30,894 bases of DNA from RGIG1681 sp045596905. GTDB taxonomy: Bacteria > Bacillota > Clostridia > Christensenellales > UBA1242. The number at the start of each line of letters is the position of its first letter. Position 1 is the stretch's first letter. The DNA lies in NCBI GenBank assembly GCA_045596905.1, contig JAZODG010000002.1, positions 1 to 30,894 of the forward strand. Direction: 5' to 3'. The notes under the pieces were generated by a model. It was not told the DNA's origin. It saw only the letters and a program-made list of their open reading frames with translations, and did not search any database. Positions 1-6,485 of the stretch are shown one piece after another. Position numbers and translations under genes: made by a program.

Positions 1-50
1 TTAATACCTTGGGAAAATTTGACATTAAGAGAAAATGTTGAATTTTTCTA

Positions 51-79
51 TTGACAGCGAAGACTTGGTGTGATATTAT
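51..79 (+). promoter_or_regulatory. Sigma-A promoter of the rpmG-secE-nusG group
   Basis: TTGACA (51-56), a 17-nt spacer and TATTAT (74-79), with an extended -10 TG at 71-72. Transcription should start near 86, about 45 nt before rpmG. Confidence 0.8.
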
Positions 80-130
80 GTTATAGCACCGAGCTTTTGG
101 CAAGGTGTTAATTTTTTGAGGAGAAAAATT

Positions 131-280
131 ATGAGAAATAGAATTACTTTAGAATGCACAGAATGTAAGAATCGTAACTATGATAGTTATAAAAACAAGA
201 AAAACGATCCTGACAGATTAAGTTTCACAAAGTATTGCCCAACATGCAAAAAGCATACTGTTCACAAAGAATCTAAATAA
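131..280 (+). CDS. rpmG: 50S ribosomal protein L33 (zinc-binding form)
   Basis: 49-residue protein, the usual L33 size, of the large ribosomal subunit. It begins MRNRITLECTECKNRNY and has two CxxC pairs (C9/C12 and C36/C39), which mark the zinc-binding (C+) form rather than the cysteine-free paralogue that replaces it under zinc limitation in some Bacillota. GAGGAG at 118-123 sits 7 nt before the ATG. It is first in a tight group with secE (15-nt gap) and nusG, the classical arrangement. The gene is short and easily missed by ORF callers. Confidence 0.95.
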   Translation: MRNRITLECTECKNRNYDSYKNKKNDPDRLSFTKYCPTCKKHTVHKESK

Positions 281-295
281 GAGTAGGAGAATTTT

Positions 296-643
296 ATGGC
301 TAACAAAAAAACAAAGCCTACAAAAGAAACAGTTAAGGCTGAACAATCTGATGAAGTTTTAACTGAAGTTTCATTAAAGAAAAACAAGAAAGCGTCAAAA
401 GCTGAAAAAGCTCAAGTTGAGCAAAAAAAGGCTAAAGCGAAAAACAAGAAGAAAGTTGAAAAGGTTAAGAGAAATCGTGGTAAAGAAGTTGTTTCTGAAC
501 TCAAGAAAGTAAACTGGCCTTCATTTAAGAAAACTTGCAAACAAACAGGCACTGTCCTTGCTGTTGTAAGTGTTTTTATGCTTGCAGTTCTTGGAATCGA
601 TTCTCTTGTAGCTTGGATTTTAAGCCTTATCACAAAAATTTAA
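296..643 (+). CDS. secE: Preprotein translocase subunit SecE, with a long charged N-terminal extension
   Basis: 115 residues. The C-terminal part (about 60-115) is a normal single-span SecE: an amphipathic region with the conserved KKVNWPS stretch, then one hydrophobic segment (about 84-113). SecE clamps SecY in the translocon of the inner membrane. The first ~58 residues are almost wholly Lys/Glu/Ala low complexity, so the protein is nearly twice the size of minimal Gram-positive SecE (about 60 residues). AGGAG at 285-289 is 6 nt before the ATG. It lies between rpmG and nusG as expected. The identity is secure; the function of the extension is unknown. Confidence 0.93.
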   Translation: MANKKTKPTKETVKAEQSDEVLTEVSLKKNKKASKAEKAQVEQKKAKAKNKKKVEKVKRNRGKEVVSELKKVNWPSFKKTCKQTGTVLAVVSVFMLAVLGIDSLVAWILSLITKI

Positions 644-676
644 TTTGTGCGATATAGTTCGCAGAAGGAAATGATT

Positions 677-1216
677 ATGATTGATTCATCTAAATTAGAC
701 GAACCAAGATGGTATGTGCTCCATACCTTCACTGGTTATGAACAAATGGCTGTTGACAATTTGAATAAATGTATTGTCAAGAACAATCTTCAAGAATATA
801 TCTTGGAAGTTAAAGTTCCAATGGAAACAGTTATTGAAGAAGATAAAAACGGCAAGAAAAAAGCAGTCGAAAGGAAACTATTTCCTTGCTATATATTGAT
901 TAAGATGAGATACACAGACAGTTTGTGGCACACAATTGTTAACTCACGTGGTGTTACAGGCTTCGTTGGTCCACAAGGTCGTCCACTTCCACTCACAGAA
1001 GAAGAAGTTAGAAAAATGCGTCTTGAGCCAACCGTTGTTGACATCAAAGTTGAAGCTGGAAACAAAGTTAAACTTTCTGGTGGAGCATTAGATGGCTTCG
1101 TTGGAACTGTTTTGTCTGTTGAAGCTGATGCTCAAAAATGCAAGGTTGAAGTTGAAATGTTTGGTCGTCCAACACCTGTTGATGTTGACCTTGCTCAAAT
1201 CGAAATCATCGATTAA
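677..1216 (+). CDS. nusG: Transcription termination/antitermination protein NusG
   Basis: 179 residues from the ATG at 677. The same frame is open from a GTG at 647 and has another ATG at 671, but AAGGA at 665-669 lies 7 nt before 677 and only 1 nt before 671. The N-terminal NGN domain holds the RWYVLHTFTGYE start motif (near residues 12-23) and the FPCYILI and VTGFVG segments. A short KOW domain follows (about 125-179: GNKVKL, GFVGTV). NusG binds the RNA polymerase clamp and modulates pausing, and its KOW domain contacts Rho or the ribosome. It follows secE directly and precedes the rplK leader. Confidence 0.95.
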   Translation: MIDSSKLDEPRWYVLHTFTGYEQMAVDNLNKCIVKNNLQEYILEVKVPMETVIEEDKNGKKKAVERKLFPCYILIKMRYTDSLWHTIVNSRGVTGFVGPQGRPLPLTEEEVRKMRLEPTVVDIKVEAGNKVKLSGGALDGFVGTVLSVEADAQKCKVEVEMFGRPTPVDVDLAQIEIID

Positions 1217-1252
1217 TTTGTTATAATCGGATAGCCGTCCGTTTATATATAA

Positions 1253-1290
1253 GTGGGAGAGATAAATTTTTCATGTCTCTATTAAACCAC
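1253..1290 (+). promoter_or_regulatory. Putative L1-binding autoregulatory leader upstream of rplK-rplA
   Basis: A two-part hairpin: GTGG (1253-1256) pairs with CCAC (1287-1290), and AGAGA (1258-1262) with TCTCT (1276-1280), leaving an asymmetric internal loop. The 5' strand GTGGGAG and the 3' strand TATTAAACCAC resemble the two strands of the L1 site in 23S rRNA (GUGGGAG and GUGAAAUACCAC in Thermus, from memory). L1 is known to repress its own operon by binding such a mimic. Seen: the pairing and motif. Inferred: the regulation. Confidence 0.6.
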
Positions 1291-1327
1291 ATTATTTGCG
1301 AAAGAAATGCAAATAAAGGAGAAAATT

Positions 1328-1759
1328 ATGGCAGCAAAGAAAAAAATTAAAGCAGTCGTAAAAATCCAAATCCCAGCAGCTAAAGCTACAGCTGGTCCAC
1401 CAATCGGTTCAAGTCTTGGACCTCATGGTATTAACATTGGTCAATTTGTTAAGGATTTTAACGCAAAAACTGCAGGACAAGAGGGCTTAGTTATCCCTGT
1501 TGTTATGACAATTTATGAAGATAGAAGTTTTGACTTCATCACCAAAACTCCACCAGCAGCTGTTCTTATTATGAAAGAACTTGGCATTGACAAAGCTAGT
1601 GGTGTTCCAAACAAAAACAAAGTCGGCAAACTTACACTTGCTCAAGTTGAAAAGATTGCAAAAATCAAATTACCAGATTTGAACGCAGCATCTTTAGAAG
1701 CAGCTATGAGCATGGTTAAGGGTACAGCTCGTTCAATGGGCGTTACAGTAGAAGAATAA
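1328..1759 (+). CDS. rplK: 50S ribosomal protein L11
   Basis: 143 residues, full length. The start ATGGCAGCAAAG at 1328 is preceded 6 nt upstream by AAAGGAG (1315-1321); an in-frame ATG at 1307 lacks a ribosome site and would add seven untypical residues. The proline-rich N-terminal segment (IQIPAAKATAGPPIG) and the C-terminal RNA-binding domain ending in KGTARSMGVTVE are characteristic. L11 binds the GTPase-associated centre of 23S rRNA with L10 and L7/L12. It forms a unit with rplA (13-nt gap) and is probably controlled by the upstream hairpin. Confidence 0.97.
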   Translation: MAAKKKIKAVVKIQIPAAKATAGPPIGSSLGPHGINIGQFVKDFNAKTAGQEGLVIPVVMTIYEDRSFDFITKTPPAAVLIMKELGIDKASGVPNKNKVGKLTLAQVEKIAKIKLPDLNAASLEAAMSMVKGTARSMGVTVEE

Positions 1760-1772
1760 GGAGGGCTAGTTC

Positions 1773-2462
1773 ATGAAACACGGAAAGAATTATGAAAATG
1801 CTTCAAAGAAAATTGAAGCTGGTAAACTTTATGAAGTTAATGATGCTTTAGCTCTTGCTATCGAAACAGCTACTGCAAAGTTCGATGAAACAATCGAAGT
1901 ACACGTTCGTTTGGGTGTTGACCCACGTTCAGCTGATCAACAAGTTCGTGGTTCAGTTGTTCTTCCAAACGGAACAGGTAAAACAAAGAAAGTTCTTGTT
2001 ATCGCTAAAGGTGACAAAGCTGAAGAAGCTAAGAATGCTGGTGCTGACGTTGTTGGTGCTGAAGAAATCGTTGATAAAATTATGAAAGAAAACTGGCTTG
2101 ACTTCGACACATGTATCACAACTCCTGATATGATGGGTATTGTTGGTCGTTGTGCTCGTGTTCTTGGACCTCGTGGTCTTATGCCAAACCCAAAGAGTGG
2201 AACAGTTACTATGGACGTAGCTAAAGCTATCGCTGATGTTAAAGCAGGTAAGGTTGAATACAGAGTTGACAAATTCGGTATTGTTCACGCTGCTATCGGT
2301 AAAAAGAGCTTTGGCGTTCAAAAGCTTGAAGAAAACTATGATGTTTTCATCGATGCTATTGTTAAAGCTAAACCACAAGCTGCAAAAGGAACATACATTA
2401 AGTCTGTTGCATTTGCTAGCACAATGGGACCTGGCGTTAAAGCTGCTTACAGAGCAAAATAA
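1773..2462 (+). CDS. rplA: 50S ribosomal protein L1
   Basis: 229 residues, normal length. L1 signatures are visible: the N-terminal GKLYEVNDALALAIE region, VRGSVVLPNGTGK, the domain II segment DMMGIVGRCARVLGPRGLMP, and KSVAFASTMGPGVK near the C terminus. L1 forms the mobile stalk next to the E site and in many bacteria represses rplK-rplA translation by binding their mRNA. AAGGAGG (1758-1764) overlaps the rplK stop and lies 8 nt before the ATG, so translation is probably coupled. A strong terminator follows, whereas in most Bacillota rplJ-rplL come next; here those genes are about 14.6 kb away. Confidence 0.97.
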   Translation: MKHGKNYENASKKIEAGKLYEVNDALALAIETATAKFDETIEVHVRLGVDPRSADQQVRGSVVLPNGTGKTKKVLVIAKGDKAEEAKNAGADVVGAEEIVDKIMKENWLDFDTCITTPDMMGIVGRCARVLGPRGLMPNPKSGTVTMDVAKAIADVKAGKVEYRVDKFGIVHAAIGKKSFGVQKLEENYDVFIDAIVKAKPQAAKGTYIKSVAFASTMGPGVKAAYRAK

Positions 2463-2481
2463 TTTTAGAGACACTAAAATC

Positions 2482-2513
2482 AAACACACTGAAATCTTCA
2501 GTGTGTTTTTTAT
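2482..2513 (+). terminator. Intrinsic terminator after rplA
   Basis: A perfect 12-bp stem (2482-2493 with 2497-2508), a 3-nt loop ATC and a T tract. It ends the ribosomal protein unit. Confidence 0.92.
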
Positions 2514-2536
2514 TTTCCAAAAATCAATAAAAACTA

Positions 2537-2565
2537 TTGCTTTTTCATTATGCTAGTGTTAATAT
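2537..2565 (+). promoter_or_regulatory. Promoter of the leader unit and ABC exporter
   Basis: TTGCTT (2537-2542), a 17-nt spacer and TAATAT (2560-2565). Expected start near 2572, just before a ribosome site and a 26-codon ORF. Confidence 0.7.
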
Positions 2566-2588
2566 AGGGGCAATAAAAAGGAGAAAAT

Positions 2589-2669
2589 ATGAGAATAAAC
2601 TTACAAAAAACACCGGTTATGTCTTATTTTGTGTCACTTGATATTATCAATGACATTGTTTTTGTGTAA
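2589..2669 (+). CDS. Small ORF (26 aa), unrecognised
   Basis: ATG at 2589 with AAAGGAG (2577-2583) 5 nt upstream, ending in TAA at 2667-2669. It encodes a 26-residue peptide, MRINLQKTPV then a mixed hydrophobic tail ending in IVFV. The predicted transcription start (about 2572) leaves a very short leader, so it would be translated immediately. No family is recognised. It could be a leader peptide for the ABC exporter, a small membrane peptide, or a remnant of a longer gene. The strong ribosome site favours real translation. Confidence 0.4.
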   Translation: MRINLQKTPVMSYFVSLDIINDIVFV

Positions 2670-2732
2670 GTGAAAAATCAGATTTTTAAATTTAATTAAC
2701 TGCATGGGTATATTTTAACGGAGTAGTTATAA

Positions 2733-2771
2733 ATGAGCAATTTGAAAGCACTAACACAAAACAAGGGTTAG
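2733..2771 (+). CDS. Candidate 12-aa leader peptide ending inside a terminator
   Basis: ATG at 2733 opens a 12-codon ORF (MSNLKALTQNKG, TAG at 2769-2771), with ACGGAG (2718-2723) 9 nt upstream. Its last codons and stop form the whole terminator hairpin at 2749-2773, so a ribosome on it would physically block hairpin formation. This is the geometry of a translation-coupled attenuator. Translation and regulation are inferred. Confidence 0.35.
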   Translation: MSNLKALTQNKG

Positions 2772-2780
2772 TGTTTTTTT
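2749..2780 (+). terminator. Terminator or attenuator in front of the ABC exporter
   Basis: CACTAAC (2749-2755) pairs with GTTAGTG (2767-2773) around an 11-nt loop, followed by TTTTTTT (2774-2780). It lies between the promoter at 2537 and the exporter ATPase, with no clear promoter between it and the gene, so exporter expression probably needs read-through. Confidence 0.75.
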
Positions 2781-2824
2781 GTTTATTAGTTAAAAATTAT
2801 GCAGAGAAAAAGGAGATTAATATT

Positions 2825-3802
2825 ATGAAAGTAATCGAAGTAAACAATTTAAGAAAAGAATATGCTGTTTCAAAAAGAAAATTGAAACCAAATGGAAAGA
2901 AATATCTTTTCAAGAGAGAAAAAACTATCAAAAACGCAGTTGATGGAATCTCTTTTGATGTTGAAGAAGGCGAAACACTTGCTTTCATCGGACCAAATGG
3001 TGCAGGAAAATCAACAACCATAAAGATGCTAACAGGCATCTTGTTTCCTACTGCAGGCGAAGTAAAGGTGTTGGGTATCAACCCAAGCAAGGAAAGAATC
3101 AAACTTTCATATCAAATCGGTTCAGTATTTGGTCAAAAAGAACAGCTTTGGGTTCATTTGTCTGCATATGAAAACTTCAAGTTCTTTGGTTCTATTTATG
3201 ATATTAAGAAAAAAGAACTTGATGAAAGGATTGATGAGCTTGTGAAAGTTTTTGATATTGGTGAATATATGCACCAACCAGTCAAGAGCTTGAGTTTAGG
3301 TCAAAGAATGAAGTGTGAAATGGTTGCATCACTTTTGCATAAGCCAAAAATGATGTTCTTTGATGAACCAACCATCGGTCTTGACCCTATCGCAAAAGAA
3401 ACACTCAGAAATCTTATCAAAAAAATCAACAAAGAGCTTGGCACAACAATTTTCTTTACATCACACGACGTTGGAGATATTGAAGAAGTCTGCAAGAGAG
3501 TTATTATTATCAATAACGGAAAGATTGTGCTTGATGACTCAATGAAAAATTTGAAATATCATTATTTAAACAAAAAAATAGTCGAAGTAAACTTAAAGAA
3601 AAATGTCAAACTTGAAGCAAAAGACGGCATAACCATTTTAAAGGCAAAAGATACAGTTTATAAGATTGAAGTTGATATGAACAAAACAACAATGAATGAA
3701 CTTATGGGCTTGTTTAATGCTGATGACATTCAAGACATAACAATATCTAGCACGCCACTTGAAGATATTATTAAAGACATTTATAGGAGCAATGATGCGT
3801 AA
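2825..3802 (+). CDS. ABC-2 exporter ATP-binding protein (COG4586-like)
   Basis: 325 residues from ATG 2825, chosen because AGGAG (2811-2815) lies 9 nt upstream; an open extension back to 2771 runs into the terminator. Walker A GPNGAGKST (56-64), signature LSLGQR (156-161), Walker B MMFFDEP (D180, E181) and the H-loop H214 are all present, so it should hydrolyse ATP. The N-terminal insert before the first strand (KRKLKPNGKKYLFKREK) and the VFGQKEQLWVHLSAYENF segment are like the COG4586 ATPases that pair with two DUF990-type permeases. The C-terminal ~100 residues are an accessory domain. Its stop overlaps the next gene by 8 nt. The substrate is unknown; related systems are annotated as drug or viologen exporters. 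Confidence 0.88.
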   Translation: MKVIEVNNLRKEYAVSKRKLKPNGKKYLFKREKTIKNAVDGISFDVEEGETLAFIGPNGAGKSTTIKMLTGILFPTAGEVKVLGINPSKERIKLSYQIGSVFGQKEQLWVHLSAYENFKFFGSIYDIKKKELDERIDELVKVFDIGEYMHQPVKSLSLGQRMKCEMVASLLHKPKMMFFDEPTIGLDPIAKETLRNLIKKINKELGTTIFFTSHDVGDIEEVCKRVIIINNGKIVLDDSMKNLKYHYLNKKIVEVNLKKNVKLEAKDGITILKAKDTVYKIEVDMNKTTMNELMGLFNADDIQDITISSTPLEDIIKDIYRSNDA

Positions 3803-4592
3803 ATACTTTAAAATTTTCGGGACAAGTTTAAAGCAAGAGAGCAAGACATTTGCAAATGCTCTCACTTCTTCTGTGTCATTTATTGTGATAATTTACATAT
3901 TTAAACAGTTGTGGCAGTTTATTTATGGTGGAAGTGGTGGTGGAACGCTTATAAACGGTTACACCCTGGAAATGATGATTTGGTATATGATTATGGCTGA
4001 AATTTTTATGTATTCAGTCAATGCCAGAGGCACGACAAGGGCTTTTGGTAGGGATATAAAATCAGGAAAGATTGCATATCAACTCAATAAACCATACAAC
4101 TATTATTTTTATCAGGTGTCAACTTCACTTGGTGAAAGTTGCTGGAAACTTATATTCTTGCTTCCAGTTGCAATTGGTTTAGGGTTGTTGTTGCTTGGAC
4201 CAATCCCAGCATTTAGTTTCGTTTATATTTTTCCATTAGCTTTAACACTTGTGTTTGGAATACTCTTAACTTGTGTCATCTATGGAGCTGTTGGTCTATT
4301 ATCATTCTGGATTGAAGAAGCTTCGCCATTCACATGGATTATTCAAAAATTTCAAATGTTGTTTGGCTTGTTCTTCCCACCAGAGTTCTTTCCTTTATGG
4401 CTTCAGCCAGTCATAAATTATAGCCCAGTTTATGCTATGATGAGTGGACCTTGCAAACTTTTGGCAAACTTCTCTTGGGATTTGTTCTATAACGTTTTAA
4501 TTTCTCAAGGTGTGTGGCTTGTTGTGTTTATGGGGTTGGGCTTGATTTTATACAAACTTGGTTCAAGGAAGGTGAATGTTCATGGGGGTTAA
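3795..4592 (+). CDS. ABC-2 family permease, first subunit
   Basis: 265 residues from ATG 3795, 5 nt after AGGAG (3785-3789); the ATG at 3792 is too close to that site. The protein has about six hydrophobic segments and lacks an ATPase domain, as in ABC-2 (DUF990/COG4587-like) permeases. The WYMIMAEIFMYSV and AFGRDIKSGKIAYQLNKPYNY stretches resemble that family. It starts within the end of the ATPase gene and overlaps the second permease by 11 nt, so the three proteins are translationally coupled and probably form one heteromeric exporter in the cytoplasmic membrane. Substrate unknown. Confidence 0.82.
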   Translation: MRKYFKIFGTSLKQESKTFANALTSSVSFIVIIYIFKQLWQFIYGGSGGGTLINGYTLEMMIWYMIMAEIFMYSVNARGTTRAFGRDIKSGKIAYQLNKPYNYYFYQVSTSLGESCWKLIFLLPVAIGLGLLLLGPIPAFSFVYIFPLALTLVFGILLTCVIYGAVGLLSFWIEEASPFTWIIQKFQMLFGLFFPPEFFPLWLQPVINYSPVYAMMSGPCKLLANFSWDLFYNVLISQGVWLVVFMGLGLILYKLGSRKVNVHGG

Positions 4593-5373
4593 AAACAATT
4601 TAAAATTAATTTTTAGTTATTTTAAACTGAACCTTAAAAAAGAGTGGAAATATAAGTCATCTTTCATAATGCAAATTATAATGATGATTTTGAATGACGC
4701 ATTCTTTATTATTCAGTGGTATATTATTTTCAGTTTGGTTGACAACATTGGTGGCTATACCTTCAATGAAACAATGATGCTTTGGGCTGTTTCTGCTGGG
4801 GGATATGGCATATCACACGCATTTTTTGCAGGTGCATGGAACCTTAAAGAAACCATTTATGAAGGCAGGCTTGATGTGTTTATGACACAGCCAAAAAATG
4901 TTTTGGTTAATGTTTGTTGTTCAAGAACTGAAGTTGCTGCCGTTGGTGACATTTTGTATGCTTATGTCGTTTTGGCATTGGTTGGTGCGCCATGGCACTG
5001 GTATTTAATAATGATTCCTGCAATGATTTTATCTGGACTCATTTATGTTTCGGTTTATGTTGTATACATTACACTTTGCTTCTATGTTAAAGGTGGCGAT
5101 GCTTTGGCAAAGTCTGTTGAAGGCACAATGAACAAAGCGTCTCAATATCCATCAGCAATCTTTAGTTTTGGTATAAAGGCGTTGTTGTTTACACTTATTC
5201 CGGTATTCTTTTATTCATTCATTCCAGTTCAATACTTCTTTATTACACCAAATATTTGGTGGATTGTTGGAAGTTTTGCAATGACTGCTTTCTGGGTTGC
5301 ATTGGCTTTTGTTTTATTCAACAAAGGTTTGAAAAAATACAATTCAGGCAGTTTGATGGGTGGTAGGCTATAA
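4582..5373 (+). CDS. ABC-2 family permease, second subunit
   Basis: 263 residues from ATG 4582; AAGGTGA (4569-4575) lies 6 nt upstream, whereas the in-frame ATG at 4576 directly abuts it. The N-terminal basic stretch (YFKLNLKKEWKYK), about six membrane segments and a YEGRLDVFMTQPKNVLVN loop resemble COG3694-type ABC-2 permeases. It pairs with the preceding permease and ATPase as a three-gene exporter. A terminator follows 17 nt after the stop. Confidence 0.82.
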   Translation: MGVKNNLKLIFSYFKLNLKKEWKYKSSFIMQIIMMILNDAFFIIQWYIIFSLVDNIGGYTFNETMMLWAVSAGGYGISHAFFAGAWNLKETIYEGRLDVFMTQPKNVLVNVCCSRTEVAAVGDILYAYVVLALVGAPWHWYLIMIPAMILSGLIYVSVYVVYITLCFYVKGGDALAKSVEGTMNKASQYPSAIFSFGIKALLFTLIPVFFYSFIPVQYFFITPNIWWIVGSFAMTAFWVALAFVLFNKGLKKYNSGSLMGGRL

Positions 5374-5390
5374 AATTTAATAAAAACATT

Positions 5391-5417
5391 AAGGCAAAAT
5401 ACAAATTTTGTCTTTTT
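5391..5417 (+). terminator. Terminator after the ABC exporter
   Basis: A 10-bp stem with one G-U pair (5391-5400 with 5405-5414), a 4-nt loop and a short T run. Confidence 0.75.
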
Positions 5418-5420
5418 GTT

Positions 5421-5448
5421 TTGATTTTTTTCAGAAATATATTATACT
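5421..5448 (+). promoter_or_regulatory. Promoter of degV
   Basis: TTGATT (5421-5426), a 16-nt spacer and TATACT (5443-5448). The 5' UTR would be about 60 nt; no riboswitch is recognised in it. Confidence 0.65.
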
Positions 5449-5512
5449 TAAGATGTTTTAATAGTGAATATATCTCTAAAAACAAGAATAAATTTTAATA
5501 GATTGGTGAAAA

Positions 5513-6346
5513 ATGAAATTTCAAATATTAGTTGATAGTGCTTCAGATTTGAGAAGTGACTATCTTGCAAACGAAAAAGAAATCGGATTCAAGGTTATAC
5601 CTTTAACAATTTTGGCAAACGGCAAAGAGTTTGTTGATAATGACGATATTAATATTGATGATATGCTTGAAAACATGCATCAATGCAAAACAAACTCATC
5701 TGCATGTCCTGCTCCACAAAGCTTTTTGGAAGAGTTTGACAAAGCCGACTACACTTTTGTTGTTACAATCACAGCAAAGCTCTCAGGTTGCTACAACGCT
5801 GCAGTTGTTGCTAAGAACTCATATGAAAAACAAGAAAATGTTCACATTATTGACTCAAAAGCAACAAGTGGAACTGAAATTTTGATTGTTGACAAACTTG
5901 TGAACTTAATCAAAGACGGCAAAAACTTTAATGAAATTGTTGAAGCGATTGAACAATACAGAGACAAAAGATCATTGTTCTTCTCACTTCAAAAATTTGA
6001 CAACCTTGTTAACACTGGACGAATGAGTAAAATTGCAGGACTTGTTGCAAAAACTCTTGTTATTCGTCCAATTTGTATTGCTCTTGAAGGCGAAATCAAA
6101 GTTGAAAGAAAAGTTATCGGAATCAAAAATGCATTTAAGAAAATGATTCAAATGATAAAAGAAAAGGCTGGCACAGATGCACCAAACCAAAAACTTATCA
6201 TCACTCACTGCAAAGCAGTTGAAGAAGCTGAACAAATTAAAAAAGATATTGAAAAAGAATGTGAATTTAAAGAAATTGAAATTATGCCAATGCAAGGCTT
6301 GTGTTCATACTATGCTCTTGAAAAAGGCTTGATTATTTGTCACTAA
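5513..6346 (+). CDS. DegV family fatty-acid-binding protein
   Basis: 277 residues, typical length. The N-terminal DSASDL (8-13) matches the DegV phosphate/carboxylate-binding motif. Further family marks are the TITAKLSGCYNAA region, the NTGRMSK segment and the C-terminal ITHCKA block. DegV (FakB-like) proteins bind a fatty acid between two domains, and in FakA/FakB systems they present it for phosphorylation. No fakA kinase is visible in the window, so its role here is only family-level. GGTGA (5505-5509) precedes the ATG. It is a single-gene unit between its own promoter and a terminator. Confidence 0.9.
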   Translation: MKFQILVDSASDLRSDYLANEKEIGFKVIPLTILANGKEFVDNDDINIDDMLENMHQCKTNSSACPAPQSFLEEFDKADYTFVVTITAKLSGCYNAAVVAKNSYEKQENVHIIDSKATSGTEILIVDKLVNLIKDGKNFNEIVEAIEQYRDKRSLFFSLQKFDNLVNTGRMSKIAGLVAKTLVIRPICIALEGEIKVERKVIGIKNAFKKMIQMIKEKAGTDAPNQKLIITHCKAVEEAEQIKKDIEKECEFKEIEIMPMQGLCSYYALEKGLIICH

Positions 6347-6369
6347 ACAGCGCAAGACGCTGTTTTTTT
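6346..6369 (+). terminator. Terminator after degV
   Basis: AACAGCG (6346-6352) and CGCTGTT (6358-6364) around a 5-nt loop, then a run of T. The stem begins within the degV stop codon. Confidence 0.85.
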
Positions 6370-6422
6370 ATGCCGTTTTTTGTTGATATTGTCTATAATT
6401 TGAATAAGTATAGTGAAAATTT

Positions 6423-6450
6423 TTGACAAAATTTTTGATAGTGCTATAAT
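6423..6450 (+). promoter_or_regulatory. Strong promoter of rex-adhE
   Basis: TTGACA (6423-6428), a 16-nt spacer and TATAAT (6445-6450), with extended -10 TG at 6442-6443. A near-perfect sigma-A promoter immediately followed by a palindromic operator, which suggests high expression when derepressed. Confidence 0.9.
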
Positions 6451-6453
6451 TGA

Positions 6454-6473
6454 TTCGATAATAAATTATCGAA
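6454..6473 (+). promoter_or_regulatory. Putative Rex operator (variant sequence)
   Basis: A perfect 20-bp palindrome: TTCGATAAT (6454-6462), centre AA, ATTATCGAA (6465-6473). It starts 4 nt after the -10 box, so it covers the transcription start, a repressor position. The published clostridial Rex consensus is TTGTTAA-N4-TTAACAA; here the half-site is TCGATAA with the same N4 spacing. Rex normally represses itself and adhE, which are the genes downstream. The palindrome is seen directly; Rex binding is inferred. Confidence 0.7.
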
Positions 6474-6485
6474 AGGGAGATTCTT

